A stretch of DNA of 54,035 nt from Pontibacter qinzhouensis (GCF_008017455.1 NZ_VRTY01000037.1:1-54035); one strand, 5' to 3'; shown: positions 8,870 to 17,953, numbered from the stretch's first letter. Made by a program: numbers and translations. The notes: generated by a model from the letters alone, not told the origin.

Positions 8870-8927
8870 CAATTATTTAAATAAAAAAGCCCTCCAGAAG
8901 GAGTTGGCATGAAAAATAGCCAAGGGT
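8870..8927 (+). repeat. Dispersed 58-bp element, copy R4
   Basis: Left end CAATTATTTAAATAAAAAA, core CCCTCCAGAAGG, right end CAAGGGT. It ends 27 bases before the start codon of the thioredoxin-fold pseudogene. Confidence 0.85.
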
Positions 8928-8954
8928 TTATCATATCACCTAGTCAGCACTTAT

Positions 8955-10140
8955 ATGAAACAGCTATACTTATGCCTGTTGTTTGCCTTCATGGCTCCTT
9001 TTTGCAAAGGTTAGGCAGGTAGTATACGCTTTGAAAAAACAAGCGGGGAAAATGTACTTCAGAGAGCGAACAAAGAGGATAAACCTATTTTCTTATATGC
9101 CTTCACACCCGCTTGCAGGCAAATGGAAAAGGAAGTGTTTACGAACTCAGAAGCTGTTGGGAACTATAACAGCCCCTTCTTAAACTATAATATAAACATA
9201 GAAGACGATTCAGAGGGAGAGGCACTAGCAGCAAAATATGATATAGTTGCATATCCTAGCTATCTATTTTTCGACAGAAAAGGCACATTACTTCATCAGA
9301 ACGGTTCATTTAAATCTGCCTCTGATTTTATTCCTGAAGGCAAAAATTGCGCTTAACCCCTGTATAGCTCTCTTCGCGTTAAAAAGAAAGTATGATTAAG
9401 GAAATGGATCTGCTCGTTTACTTTATAATTATAGCCAGGCCTTGTCTACCTTTCATGATGCTGATAATCCACAGGAAGTAGTCGTTGAACAGTATATAAA
9501 CACACAAACTGCCAGGCAACCTTCTTCCGAAAAGAACCTGAGGTTTATTTTCACGAGGTACCTTGATTTTAACGCTACAGCTACGCTATACTTTCTGCTA
9601 AACCAGCAAAAGTTTCTGCCTTATTTTCAGAAGGAAGAAACAGCACATAAAGCTAAACAGATAATAAGCAGGGCTGCACAAAAGGCAGGCTACCAGAACG
9701 ATACCTTGTTTTTCAAAAACATGCAAAAGCTTATAGCCACTTCCTTACCCGATACCAGCAATTTTTCGGCTTTGGCAAGAATTAACTTCTTGGGAGGGCA
9801 GCAAAACTGGCTTTGCTATGCAGAAGAAACCCTGACTTATGCAACAAACCAAACTGAAGCAGATTGGATGACTTTAAACGAAACAGCCACGTATTCAAAT
9901 TATTTCTCTAAAGAAAATGAGGTGCTGCAGACAGGCGCAGAAATAATGGCAAGGGCCGTAGAAATTGAAAAAAGTTATGACAACCTACTCCTATTTGCTC
10001 AGTTACTGACTAAGGCAGGTAATGATGCCGCAGCCATGCAGGCAGCAACAGAAGCAGTTACGGTGGCAACACAAACAGGCGAAGACAGCCGTCTGGCAGC
10101 TACCTTTATTCGGAAGTTAAAAAAGAACCAACAGCATTGA
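8955..10140 (+). pseudogene. Broken gene for a secreted thioredoxin-fold protein
   Basis: Three frame segments together spell one protein of about 395 residues. Segment one begins with a signal peptide (MKQLYLCLLFAFMAPFC) and meets an in-frame TAG at 9012-9014; the same frame then continues with a thioredoxin-fold region (DKPIFLYAFTPACRQMEKEVF ... IVAYPSYLFFDRKG) to 9356. Near 9341-9345, in an A-run, the frame must shift: the +1 frame reads AKIALNP then FALKRKYD, hits TAA at 9397-9399, and goes on as GNGSARLLYNYSQALS into an all-helical C-terminal half ending at 10140. The redox site is TPAC instead of CxxC, so even the parent had lost one cysteine or decayed there. The family, thioredoxin domain plus helical tail, is common in Bacteroidetes. 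Repeat copies R3, R4 and R5 flank it. Confidence 0.82.
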
Positions 10141-10161
10141 TGTTAGTTGTGCTGGGAAATC

Positions 10162-10219
10162 AAATTATTCGAATGGAAATGGCCTCCAGAAGCGTTTTGC
10201 CAGAAAATGCCTCAAGGGT
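10162..10219 (+). repeat. Dispersed 58-bp element, copy R5
   Basis: Left end AAATTATTCGAATGGAAAT, core GCCTCCAGAAG, right end CAAGGGT. It starts 21 bases after the last codon of the thioredoxin-fold pseudogene. Confidence 0.88.
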
Positions 10220-10258
10220 ATAGTAAGGAGGCGGAGAGAGTTGGGTTGGCCTAAAAGT

Positions 10259-10284
10259 AAAAAAACACCCTACAATGCAGGGTG
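10259..10284 (-). terminator. Terminator-like hairpin
   Basis: CACCCT and AGGGTG pair around a seven-base loop. On the minus strand the stem is followed by a run of seven T, which is the better terminator direction; no gene on that strand leads into it. It may act in both directions at the end of the pseudogene unit. Confidence 0.4.
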
Positions 10285-10990
10285 CCTTTCCAAGCTATGA
10301 AAACAAACTTAATAAATCTTTTATATAAAACAGGCCTTTATAAGAAGTATCCTGCAATAATTTCAAACTAATATAAATCTAATTTTTTACTTATCCAAGA
10401 GTAACTAGCTAATCGCCAGACAAGTTAAGAAAAAAACACAAGAAGAAAAAAGCAATCTTATAGATATATTATTTACAGAAGTTTTTTGCTATTTCCTATA
10501 TTACTAATAGTACAAATCTCGTACCACTTGTTGCCAAAAAGCTAATCGACACACTATCAAGTATATATTTATTTAATAGAGCCTGTGTTATTCCCATTTC
10601 TGGAATATTAACCCCAAACAGGGACAAAGTTTTGTATTTTTGAAGCCATTTCAGGCTTTACTGCTCTAAAAAAATCTGTAGCTACATCTATTTATTTTAT
10701 ACGGGTGCAATCCGAAGCATGTTCTACTTCGTTTGTTAAGGTACAAAAGCAGTTTAAACAGGAGCCTGAATGTTCGTTATCCGGAACTGCAGTAAAGGCA
10801 GCAAGTGCTTCAGATACAGCACGATTAATTTTGTAAACAGTGACGCTGGCTCTACAACAAACCAATAGCAAGCATATTTCAGGCAATTTAAGACACCAAA
10901 TTCAGATTTCAAATACTGCTTTACTTGCAAACAATAAGCAAGCTATTAAACTAAACTCAGGTTTTATGGGTTTTAATAAAATATATACAC
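10285..10990. other. AT-rich non-coding stretch with spare promoter boxes
   Basis: No credible gene is seen. Perfect TAnnTTTG boxes lie at 10635-10642 (TATTTTTG) and 10826-10833 (TAATTTTG) on the plus strand; the first is followed at once by a small AAGCC/GGCTT hairpin. An open but start-less frame runs from about 10619 to 10836. A small RNA or gene remnant is possible; nothing more can be claimed. Confidence 0.35.
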
Positions 10991-10998
10991 TAATTTTG
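10991..10998 (+). promoter_or_regulatory. Promoter -7 box of the tatA operon
   Basis: TAATTTTG fits TAnnTTTG exactly and lies 28 bases before the first tatA start codon. No clean -33 TTTG is seen. Confidence 0.55.
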
Positions 10999-11026
10999 TA
11001 GTAATTTCATCTTAACACTTAAGATT

Positions 11027-11239
11027 ATGGCAATCACCAATGTATTTCTTTTCATAGGCGGGCTGGGAGGCTCAGAAGTAGTTTTAATCCTGATAGCTGT
11101 CCTGCTGCTTTTTGGTGCTAAACGAATTCCTGAACTGGCAAGAGGCCTGGGCAAAGGTATCCGTGAGTTCAAAGACGCTACTAAAGAGATTAAGAGCGAC
11201 ATCGAGAATTCTGTGAAAGACGATAACCACGTTAAGTAG
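11027..11239 (+). CDS. tatA: Twin-arginine translocase subunit TatA/E (first copy)
   Basis: A 70-residue protein with the TatA layout: a short N-terminal membrane helix ([21 protein letters not shown]), the [21 protein letters not shown] hinge and amphipathic helix, and a charged tail. TatA oligomers form the path by which folded proteins with a twin-arginine signal cross the inner membrane. The FG at the end of the membrane helix and the following basic helix are the family's most conserved parts. A second, similar gene follows after 30 bases. No tatC is seen in the window. The first helix is preceded by a GG-rich segment seen in many Bacteroidetes TatA proteins. Confidence 0.92.
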   Translation: MAITNVFLFIGGLGGSEVVLILIAVLLLFGAKRIPELARGLGKGIREFKDATKEIKSDIENSVKDDNHVK

Positions 11240-11269
11240 TTTTTACCTACTCGTTAAGTATTTAATGTT

Positions 11270-11488
11270 ATGTACTCAGGTACACTTTTCCTTTTCCTGG
11301 GCGACCTGGGAGGAGGCGAACTGTTTGTTATCCTGACGGCAGTGCTGCTGCTGTTCGGTGCTGATAAGATTCCTGGCATTGCCCGTAGCTTCGGCAGAGG
11401 CATCCGGGAGTTTAAAGACGCTACAAACGAGATAAAAAACGAATTGGAAAGACATATCGACGACGATAACAAGCCTAAAACAGTTTGA
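11270..11488 (+). CDS. tatA: Twin-arginine translocase subunit TatA/E (second copy)
   Basis: A 72-residue paralogue of the preceding gene, sharing the GxLGGxE start, the LLLFGADKIPGIAR hinge and the [11 protein letters not shown](N/K)EIK helix, but with a different tail rich in Asp and Lys. The tandem arrangement points to a local duplication. One copy might serve a TatB-like role, since many Bacteroidetes lack a separate TatB; that is inference. Its stop codon TGA overlaps the TTG start of the amidase gene, so the two are translationally coupled. ATG at 11270 is chosen; an ATG five bases earlier is out of frame. Confidence 0.9.
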   Translation: MYSGTLFLFLGDLGGGELFVILTAVLLLFGADKIPGIARSFGRGIREFKDATNEIKNELERHIDDDNKPKTV

Positions 11489-12924
11489 AAAAGTATAATT
11501 CGCTCCGTGCCGTACGCGCGGATATAGAAAGCGGACAAGTAACATGCCGCCAGCTTGTAGCATATTACCTGCACAACATCAAAGAAAAAGCAGAGCTTAA
11601 CGCTTTTCTGGAGGTGTTTGAAGAAGAAGCCTTCGCTCAGGCAGACGCTGTTAGCAAAAAAATCGCGAATGGCACTGCCGGTAAACTGGCAGGCATGGTA
11701 ATCGGTATAAAAGATGTGCTTGCTTATGAAGGGCACTCGCTACAAGCCTCAAGCCAGATTCTGGATGGTTTTAAATCGCTTTACACGGCCACAGCCGTAA
11801 AGCGCCTATTGGCAGAAGACGCTATTATTATTGGTCGCCAGAACTGCGATGAGTTCGCCATGGGCGGCTCTAACGAGAACTCCTCTTTTGGCCCGGTGCT
11901 AAATGCCGATGACCCTACCCGTGTGCCGGGAGGTTCTTCTGGTGGCTCGGCAGCAGCCGTGCAGGCAGAGCTGTGTCTTGCCTCTATCGGCTCGGACACA
12001 GGCGGCTCCGTGCGCCAGCCAGCATCTTTCTGCGGTATTGTAGGCCTAAAGCCCACTTATTCCCGCATTTCCCGCTTCGGACTAATTTCTTATGCTTCTT
12101 CTTTCGACCAGATTGGCATTATTACCCACAGCGTAGAAGATGCTGCCCTGTTGCTAGAGGTAATGGCCGGCCCCGATGACCTCGACAGCACCGTGAGCCA
12201 CCGCGAAGTGCCGGCCTATAGCCAGCAACTCGCTACCAACGACAAAAAATTCAGGATCGGGTACATAAAAGACTGCTTTGAGCGCGAAGGCCTTGATGCG
12301 GAGGTGAAAGACTGCATACTAGGTGTTAAAAGCATGCTGAAAGATGCCGGACACGAAGTAGAAGCTGTAGACTTCCCGTACCTCGATTTTATAGTTCCTA
12401 CTTACTACATTCTGACCACGGCTGAGGCCAGTTCAAACTTAGGCCGTTACGACGGAGTTAAATATGGTTTCCGTAGCCCGAATGTAACCGACCTTGAGTC
12501 GCTTTACAAAAAAACCCGGTCCGAAGGTTTTGGCGAAGAAGTGCAGCGCCGTATTATGCTGGGCACCTTTGTTCTCAGCGCCGATTACTACGATGCCTAT
12601 TATACTAAAGCTCAAAAAGTTAGAAGACTGATAAAGGAAAAGACAGATGAGTTGTTGCAGAGCTACGATTTTCTTATATTGCCAACTGCCCCAACCACTG
12701 CCTTTAAAATAGGAGAAAATTCAGAGAACCTGCTGGCCATGTACTTGGCCGATATCTTTACAGTACAGGCTTCTCTTGCTGGCGTTCCGGCTATTTCTAT
12801 TCCTGTCGGTCGCGACGAAAAAGGTCTTTCCATCGGCTTGCAACTTATGAGCCGGTCGTTCGAAGAAGCCTCTTTACTGGCTTTCTCAACTTATATCATG
12901 GAAAAGATAGCAGTAGAAGTGTAA
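11485..12924 (+). CDS. gatA: Amidase, Asp-tRNA(Asn)/Glu-tRNA(Gln) amidotransferase subunit A
   Basis: A 479-residue amidase-signature enzyme. As GatA it frees ammonia from glutamine for GatB/GatC to amidate misacylated Glu-tRNA(Gln) or Asp-tRNA(Asn). The Lys-cisSer-Ser triad is complete: K76 in GIKDVL, S151 in the PGGSSGGSAAA loop and nucleophile S175 in SDTGGSVRQPA. The CDEFAMGGSNENS segment and the DQIGIITHSVEDAALLLEVM segment are characteristic of GatA rather than of general amidases. It begins with TTG inside the stop of the second tatA (TTGA). The lytic transglycosylase gene starts nine bases after its stop. gatB and gatC are not nearby, as is common in Bacteroidetes. Confidence 0.9.
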   Translation: MKKYNSLRAVRADIESGQVTCRQLVAYYLHNIKEKAELNAFLEVFEEEAFAQADAVSKKIANGTAGKLAGMVIGIKDVLAYEGHSLQASSQILDGFKSLYTATAVKRLLAEDAIIIGRQNCDEFAMGGSNENSSFGPVLNADDPTRVPGGSSGGSAAAVQAELCLASIGSDTGGSVRQPASFCGIVGLKPTYSRISRFGLISYASSFDQIGIITHSVEDAALLLEVMAGPDDLDSTVSHREVPAYSQQLATNDKKFRIGYIKDCFEREGLDAEVKDCILGVKSMLKDAGHEVEAVDFPYLDFIVPTYYILTTAEASSNLGRYDGVKYGFRSPNVTDLESLYKKTRSEGFGEEVQRRIMLGTFVLSADYYDAYYTKAQKVRRLIKEKTDELLQSYDFLILPTAPTTAFKIGENSENLLAMYLADIFTVQASLAGVPAISIPVGRDEKGLSIGLQLMSRSFEEASLLAFSTYIMEKIAVEV

Positions 12925-12933
12925 CAATTTAGC

Positions 12934-14427
12934 ATGACGTATTCAAAACTCTTTTCTATACTAACAGTTATGATTGGCAGTGCCTTGGCCTTACCCGCCA
13001 GCGCTGCCAATTTTAGTTTTAAGATTGAAAGCCTTTTCCCGGAAGATTCGCTTAAGCCAAAGTTAGACACCGTGCTGCTCGTGCAGGAGGAGGTTGAGTA
13101 CATCCCTAACGAGCCAAATGAGGTAATACAGGACAGATTAAGCTGCGTAGAGTCTGAGATTCCGCTTACTTTTAATCCGTTTGTAAGGAGTTTTGTCGAT
13201 TACTTTACCATCCGTAACCGGAAGTACACCCGCACCATGATCTCGCGGGAGAACGTGTACTTCCCTATTTATGAGCGCTACCTCAAAAAGCATAACATGC
13301 CGCAGGAGCTCAAGTACCTTTCTATTGTGGAGTCGGGCCTTAACCCGAAGGCTGCTTCGTGGGCAGGCGCTGTGGGGCTTTGGCAGTTTATAAGAACCAC
13401 CGGCAAAGAATACGGCCTGGACCAGAACCAGTACATAGATGAGCGCATGGACCCCGAAAAGGCAACGGAGGCAGCCTGCCGGTTCCTGAAGCGACTGCAC
13501 AATTATTATGGTGACTGGGAATTGGCTATGGCTGCCTATAACTGCGGTCCGGGTAACGTAAACAAAGCCATACGCCGGGCAGGTGGCGGCAAAAAAACTT
13601 TCTGGCAGGTGTTCCCTTACCTCCCCAAAGAAACCCGCAGCTATGTACCCTCCATGACAGCCGTTATTTATGCCATGCATTACGCGCCGGAGCACAACAT
13701 TTTCTCCGATTCTATTTTATACGCCGCACCTACCGAACACCTGGTTATAAACCAGCCACTCGACCTGGTGCGCTTAGCCGAAGAACTGCACATCGCGCCG
13801 GAAAAGCTGATGGCCCTGAACCCGGAGATTAAGAAGCCGGAGCTGCCAGAAACCATCAAGAATTATAAACTCCGTGTTCCTGCTCATACCACAGCTCTTT
13901 TAAAAACCGATCAGGAGTGCATCTTACTTGCCGCCATGCCAGCCTCCAGACTTCCCGACCCTATAAAAGACCTGGTTCCAGGCGACACACCAGCACTTCT
14001 GGCTTCAGCAACAACAGCAGATAGCGCCGAGCAGAAAACTACTTACATCGTAAAACGCGGCGATAACCTCGTACGCATTGCGCTTAGGCACCAGGTAACA
14101 GTGGCACAGTTAAAGGAGTGGAACAAAATCGACTCTAATAATATTCAGCCAGACCAGGAATTAACCATTGTAGTGCCTGCTTCTGAGCCTACCACTCTGC
14201 TTGCCTCAGCAGCTCATGCACCAGCAAAAACAGCTCAGACAAGCACTAAAACTACCATGCCGGCCAAACAGGTCGAAAAGGTAAAGCAAATACACCGTGT
14301 GCAGCCAGGAGATACGCTTTGGGAAATTTCACAGAAATACAACGGCATAACAGTAGAGCAGATCAAGAAGGCAAATAATCTGAAATCGAATAAACTGAAG
14401 CCTGGTCAGAAACTAATTATAAGTTAA
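12934..14427 (+). CDS. LysM-containing lytic transglycosylase (MltD-like)
   Basis: A 497-residue secreted peptidoglycan-cleaving enzyme that cuts the MurNAc-GlcNAc bond to give 1,6-anhydro ends. Order of parts: signal peptide (ALALPASA), a linker, an SLT family-1 domain at about residues 110-265 and two LysM modules at about 366-410 (TYIVKRGDNLVRIA) and 450-497 (IHRVQPGDTLWEIS). The catalytic glutamate is E133 in SIVESGLNP, followed by the family's AVGLWQF and AAYNCGPGNV motifs. LysM modules bind glycan chains, so this is a wall-bound enzyme like MltD. It is the last gene of the tatA-tatA-gatA unit and is followed by a strong hairpin. Confidence 0.93.
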   Translation: MTYSKLFSILTVMIGSALALPASAANFSFKIESLFPEDSLKPKLDTVLLVQEEVEYIPNEPNEVIQDRLSCVESEIPLTFNPFVRSFVDYFTIRNRKYTRTMISRENVYFPIYERYLKKHNMPQELKYLSIVESGLNPKAASWAGAVGLWQFIRTTGKEYGLDQNQYIDERMDPEKATEAACRFLKRLHNYYGDWELAMAAYNCGPGNVNKAIRRAGGGKKTFWQVFPYLPKETRSYVPSMTAVIYAMHYAPEHNIFSDSILYAAPTEHLVINQPLDLVRLAEELHIAPEKLMALNPEIKKPELPETIKNYKLRVPAHTTALLKTDQECILLAAMPASRLPDPIKDLVPGDTPALLASATTADSAEQKTTYIVKRGDNLVRIALRHQVTVAQLKEWNKIDSNNIQPDQELTIVVPASEPTTLLASAAHAPAKTAQTSTKTTMPAKQVEKVKQIHRVQPGDTLWEISQKYNGITVEQIKKANNLKSNKLKPGQKLIIS

Positions 14428-14445
14428 GTTCTGCCTGCTTTTAAA

Positions 14446-14488
14446 TACCAAGGGCCATCTTCTGTTGCAGAAGGTGGCCCTTGGTGTA
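14446..14488 (+). terminator. Long hairpin after the lytic transglycosylase gene
   Basis: CCAAGGGCCATCTTCTG pairs with CAGAAGGTGGCCCTTGG over 17 bases (one G-T pair) around a TTG loop, about 20 bases after the stop. No T-run follows, but the position between convergent genes supports a terminator, possibly acting both ways. Confidence 0.6.
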
Positions 14489-14501
14489 TCCGGACCTTTA
14501 A

Positions 14502-14559
14502 AGCCTTGGCGCTTACGTGGCTAAAAACCTTTGGAAGGCCATTTTCATTAGAATAATTT
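14502..14559 (-). repeat. Dispersed 58-bp element, copy R6
   Basis: Reading the minus strand: left end AAATTATTCTAATGAAAAT, core GCCTTCCAAAGG, right end CAAGGCT. It sits between the convergent transglycosylase and DoxX-like genes. Confidence 0.87.
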
Positions 14560-14587
14560 AGTTGTAAGTTGCTGGAAGGTTAAGTGG

Positions 14588-15046
14588 TTAGGCTTCTACA
14601 GGATTACTGGGCAAATAGTCGGCCCTCACGATTGCCTGTTTTTGCTGCTCGTGTTCAACATTCCGGACATACCGTACTTTTGCAAGCTTGTGGTAACTTA
14701 AGTACGATACCACCAGAATACCAAAGATAAAAAGCGGGAAGAACGTTTGCACATTTACACCATCGACCATGCTATGACTTACAGAAGCCGACAGCATGTT
14801 AATACCGAAGCCTGCATAAGCCCATTCTTTGAACCGGCCCCGGATAAAGGGAAGCACTAAAGCTAACGCACCCACTACTTTAAAAACTGTTAACATCACT
14901 CTAAAATAGTCCGGGTAGCCCAGGTGCCTGATGCCTTCTACAGCAAGTTCGGTATGAGAAGTTAAGGCAGGCATTACACCTTCAAAAAGAAAAATGATGC
15001 CGGTTGATACCCAATAAACAATGCTGGTTGTTTTAGCTGCTTTCAT
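14588..15046 (-). CDS. DoxX-like integral membrane protein
   Basis: A 152-residue protein with four predicted membrane helices (TTSIVYWVSTGIIFLFEGVM, VMLTVFKVVGALALVLPFI, WAYAGFGINMLSASVSHSMV and VQTFFPLFIFGILVVSYLSY). The pattern of HLGYPDYFRVMLTVFKVVGA followed by RFKEWAYAGF is typical of the DoxX-like family 2 proteins, small four-helix membrane proteins of mostly unknown role. I start at the ATG at 15046 (MKAAKTTSIVYW), because the longer in-frame extension to 15196 is not protein-like. It stands alone between two repeat copies, facing the transglycosylase gene tail to tail. A biochemical role cannot be assigned. Confidence 0.78.
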   Translation of the reverse strand: MKAAKTTSIVYWVSTGIIFLFEGVMPALTSHTELAVEGIRHLGYPDYFRVMLTVFKVVGALALVLPFIRGRFKEWAYAGFGINMLSASVSHSMVDGVNVQTFFPLFIFGILVVSYLSYHKLAKVRYVRNVEHEQQKQAIVRADYLPSNPVEA

Positions 15047-15315
15047 AATTCTGAAGTATTTGTTTAGTACAAAGAAAAGAAATAGGCTTATATAAAGAGC
15101 AGTATAATCGAGACAATAAAAGGGGTATTTGCGACAAAGAATCTGCCCCACGCCTGCAGATGTACCTGAGCTATAATTTATGAATAGCAAGAGCACATCA
15201 ACAAAGAGTGAAGTCTATTGCTTAGCAGCTTTTTCAGATAAACAGTAGAAAGAAAATCAGATTTCCATTCTCAACGACTCTGTGAACAGCAGGATCATAT
15301 ATTTGAAAACAGCAA

Positions 15316-15373
15316 AGCCTTGGCCATTAATGGGCAAAAAACCTTCTGAAGGGCATTTTCATCTGAATAATTT
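15316..15373 (-). repeat. Dispersed 58-bp element, copy R7
   Basis: Minus strand: left end AAATTATTCAGATGAAAAT, core CCCTTCAGAAGG, right end CAAGGCT. It lies in the 633-bp gap between the divergent DoxX-like and malic enzyme genes. Confidence 0.88.
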
Positions 15374-15546
15374 CCGGATAACAAAAAAATCATATTGCCC
15401 CTCTGCTTGCCTTACAGCTGCTCCTGCTGCTCCTATAGCTAATATAGGTAATTTTGAATGGAAACTATTGTGAAATTTCAATAGAAAGACACTTTGATTT
15501 TTGCTCAAAAAACGAAACATTGTGAGCATATAAATAAGAGAGACAG

Positions 15547-15554
15547 TATCTTTG
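15547..15554 (+). promoter_or_regulatory. Promoter -7 box of the malic enzyme operon
   Basis: TATCTTTG fits TAnnTTTG exactly, giving a predicted leader of about 120 bases. It overlaps the left arm of an inverted repeat. Confidence 0.55.
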
Positions 15555-15643
15555 TTTCTGGTTTCTTTTTAGAGGCCTGAAAATACACCAGAGATAAGAG
15601 TCTTAATTCTTTTGCTCTGTTGCCAGAAACCGAACACAAAGAT
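15548..15643 (+). repeat. Inverted repeat in the malic enzyme leader
   Basis: ATCTTTGTTTCTGGTTTC (15548-15565) and GAAACCGAACACAAAGAT (15626-15643) are imperfect inverted repeats, matching in the outer eight and inner six positions. They frame a 60-bp centre in the leader. A regulatory structure or a pair of protein sites is possible. Confidence 0.45.
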
Positions 15644-15679
15644 TAGCGCAACCTGATACTTACACCTACTACACGTAAC

Positions 15680-17953
15680 ATGACTAAAGTCAATAAGCAA
15701 GATGCCCTGAATTACCACTCGCAGGGGCAACCCGGCAAAATTGAAGTAGTACCAACCAAAATGCTAAGCACGCAGCACGACCTGGCCCTGGCTTATTCGC
15801 CTGGTGTTGCTGAACCTTGCAAAGAAATTGCCATCGACAAAGACAATGCCTACAAGTATACAGCCAAAGGTAACCTGGTAGGTGTTATATCGAATGGCAC
15901 GGCAGTATTGGGTTTAGGCAACATCGGTCCCGATGCCTCTAAACCTGTGATGGAAGGAAAAGGCGTACTCTTCAAAAAATTTGCAGGCATCGATGTGTTT
16001 GACATAGAAATAGATTGCACCGACCCAGAAGAATTTATCAGGATCGTGAAATCGCTGGAGCCAACTTTTGGCGGCATTAACCTCGAGGATATAAAAGCGC
16101 CGGAAAGCTTTGAGATAGAGACAGCCCTGAAAGCGCAGATGCAAATCCCGCTCATGCACGACGACCAGCATGGCACTGCCATTATCTCGTCGGCAGCTCT
16201 GCTGAACGCGCTGGAACTGGCTGAAAAGAATATAGATGAGGTTCGCATTGTCGTGAACGGTGCCGGAGCAGCAGCCATTGCCTGCACAAAACTATATGTG
16301 TCTTTGGGAGTAAGGCTTGATAACATTGTGATGTTCGATAAAAACGGCATCATCAGTACTTCCCGCAGTGACCTGGACAAGTACCAGGCTGAATTTGCAA
16401 CCAGCCGCCGCATCGAAACCCTGGCCGAAGCCTTAACAGATGCCGATGTGTTTATCGGTTTATCGGCAGGCAACGTGCTGGCACCGGAGCTAGTGAAACT
16501 TATGGCTGCCGATCCTATTATTTTCGCATTGGCCAACCCGGATCCTGAAATACCTTACGATGTAGCCATGGCTACCCGCGAAGACATAATTATGGCCACC
16601 GGCCGCTCCGACCATCCGAACCAGGTAAACAACGTATTAGGTTTCCCTTATATATTCAGAGGAGCCCTGGATGTGCGCGCCACTGAAATAAACGAGGCCA
16701 TGAAACTGGCAGCCGTTTATGCGCTGGCTTCGCTTACAAAAGAACCAGTTCCGGAAATCGTACACAAGGCTTATGGCGACAACACCATTACCTTTGGCCG
16801 CACTTATCTTATTCCAAAACCACTGGACCCACGCCTGATCACAAGCATATCGCCGGCAGTGGCCAAGGCGGCCATGGAGAGCGGCGTGGCCCGCATTCCG
16901 ATCACGAACTGGGAGGCTTATGAGGAAGAACTGAAGGAGCGAATCGGCATTGACCAGAAACTGATGACCCGTATCACCATTCAGGCCAAGAAAGATCCGC
17001 AAACGGTGGTGTTCACAGAAGCCGATCATTACAAAATTCTGAAAGCAGCCCAATCGGTGCAGGAGCAGCGCATTGCCAAGCCCATACTACTCGGCGATCG
17101 CAAAACCATTAATGCCATTATTGAAGAGCACAACCTCGACCTGAGCGACTGCCAGATTATAGACCCTTATGAGGAGGACGATAAGCGTGAAGAGTTTGCA
17201 CAGTTGCTCTACAAGCAGCGCCAGCGCAAGGGCCTCACGCTCTCAGACAGCCGCCGCCTGCTCCGCGACCGCAACTACTTTGGCAGCATGATGCTGCAGA
17301 CAGGCGAAGCCGATGCACTTATTTCCGGCCTTACCCGCGACTATTCCAAAACTATATTGCCGGCCCTGCAGGTAATTGGCGTAGAGAAAGGCATCAATAA
17401 AGTGGCAGGTATGTACATTATCCTGAACAAAAAGGAACCCTACTTCTTTGCCGATACAACTGTGAACGTAAATCCTACGGCCGATGAGCTGGTAGATATT
17501 ATTGGTCTTACTGCACGCGCCGTTCGCTTTTTCGATACAGAGCCGCGCATTGCCATGCTCTCTTACTCCAACTTCGGGTCGGTGCAGGGCGATATACCGA
17601 GCAAGGCCGCAGAGGCAGTACGCAAAGCCAAACAACGTTACCCCGAGCTGCTCCTCGATGGCGAAATGCAGGCCAACACCGCCCTTAACCGCGACCTGCT
17701 ACGGGAGGTATATCCTTTCAGTGAGCTGGCCGACAAAGGAGCCAACACCCTTATTTTCCCGACTCTTACGTCAGGCAACATTGCTTACAAAGTGCTGCAG
17801 GAAATTGGAGGAGCTGAGGTAATAGGCCCCGTTCTGATGGGCATGGGCAAACCAGTGCACATTCTGCAGCTTGGCAGCTCGATCCGCGAAATTATTAACA
17901 TGGTATCTATTGCCGTGGTAGATGCTCAAAACCATTATAAACGCACCCTATGA
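15680..17953 (+). CDS. maeB: NADP-dependent malic enzyme with phosphotransacetylase-like tail
   Basis: A 757-residue MaeB-type enzyme that decarboxylates malate to pyruvate with reduction of NADP+, supplying NADPH. Residues 1 to about 430 are the malic enzyme: YSPGVAEPCKEI, TAKGNLVGVISNGTAVLGLGNIGP, KKFAGIDVFDIEID with acidic metal ligands, and the Rossmann motif NGAGAAAIA. From about 430 to the end is a phosphate acetyltransferase-like domain (ALISGLTRDYSKTILPALQVIG), regulatory and not catalytic in characterised MaeB proteins. Length and layout are normal. Its stop overlaps the ruvA start (ATGA), so they are translated together, and the run maeB-ruvA-sprA continues without promoters or repeats between. 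Confidence 0.95.
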   Translation: MTKVNKQDALNYHSQGQPGKIEVVPTKMLSTQHDLALAYSPGVAEPCKEIAIDKDNAYKYTAKGNLVGVISNGTAVLGLGNIGPDASKPVMEGKGVLFKKFAGIDVFDIEIDCTDPEEFIRIVKSLEPTFGGINLEDIKAPESFEIETALKAQMQIPLMHDDQHGTAIISSAALLNALELAEKNIDEVRIVVNGAGAAAIACTKLYVSLGVRLDNIVMFDKNGIISTSRSDLDKYQAEFATSRRIETLAEALTDADVFIGLSAGNVLAPELVKLMAADPIIFALANPDPEIPYDVAMATREDIIMATGRSDHPNQVNNVLGFPYIFRGALDVRATEINEAMKLAAVYALASLTKEPVPEIVHKAYGDNTITFGRTYLIPKPLDPRLITSISPAVAKAAMESGVARIPITNWEAYEEELKERIGIDQKLMTRITIQAKKDPQTVVFTEADHYKILKAAQSVQEQRIAKPILLGDRKTINAIIEEHNLDLSDCQIIDPYEEDDKREEFAQLLYKQRQRKGLTLSDSRRLLRDRNYFGSMMLQTGEADALISGLTRDYSKTILPALQVIGVEKGINKVAGMYIILNKKEPYFFADTTVNVNPTADELVDIIGLTARAVRFFDTEPRIAMLSYSNFGSVQGDIPSKAAEAVRKAKQRYPELLLDGEMQANTALNRDLLREVYPFSELADKGANTLIFPTLTSGNIAYKVLQEIGGAEVIGPVLMGMGKPVHILQLGSSIREIINMVSIAVVDAQNHYKRTL

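Noticed and set aside
10692..10886. A 64-codon minus-strand frame in the gap before tatA
   Set aside because: No promoter, no recognisable domain, and it overlaps two plus-strand promoter-like boxes.
15282..15473. A 63-codon open frame before the malic enzyme gene
   Set aside because: It runs through element R7 on the opposite strand and has no protein-like character.
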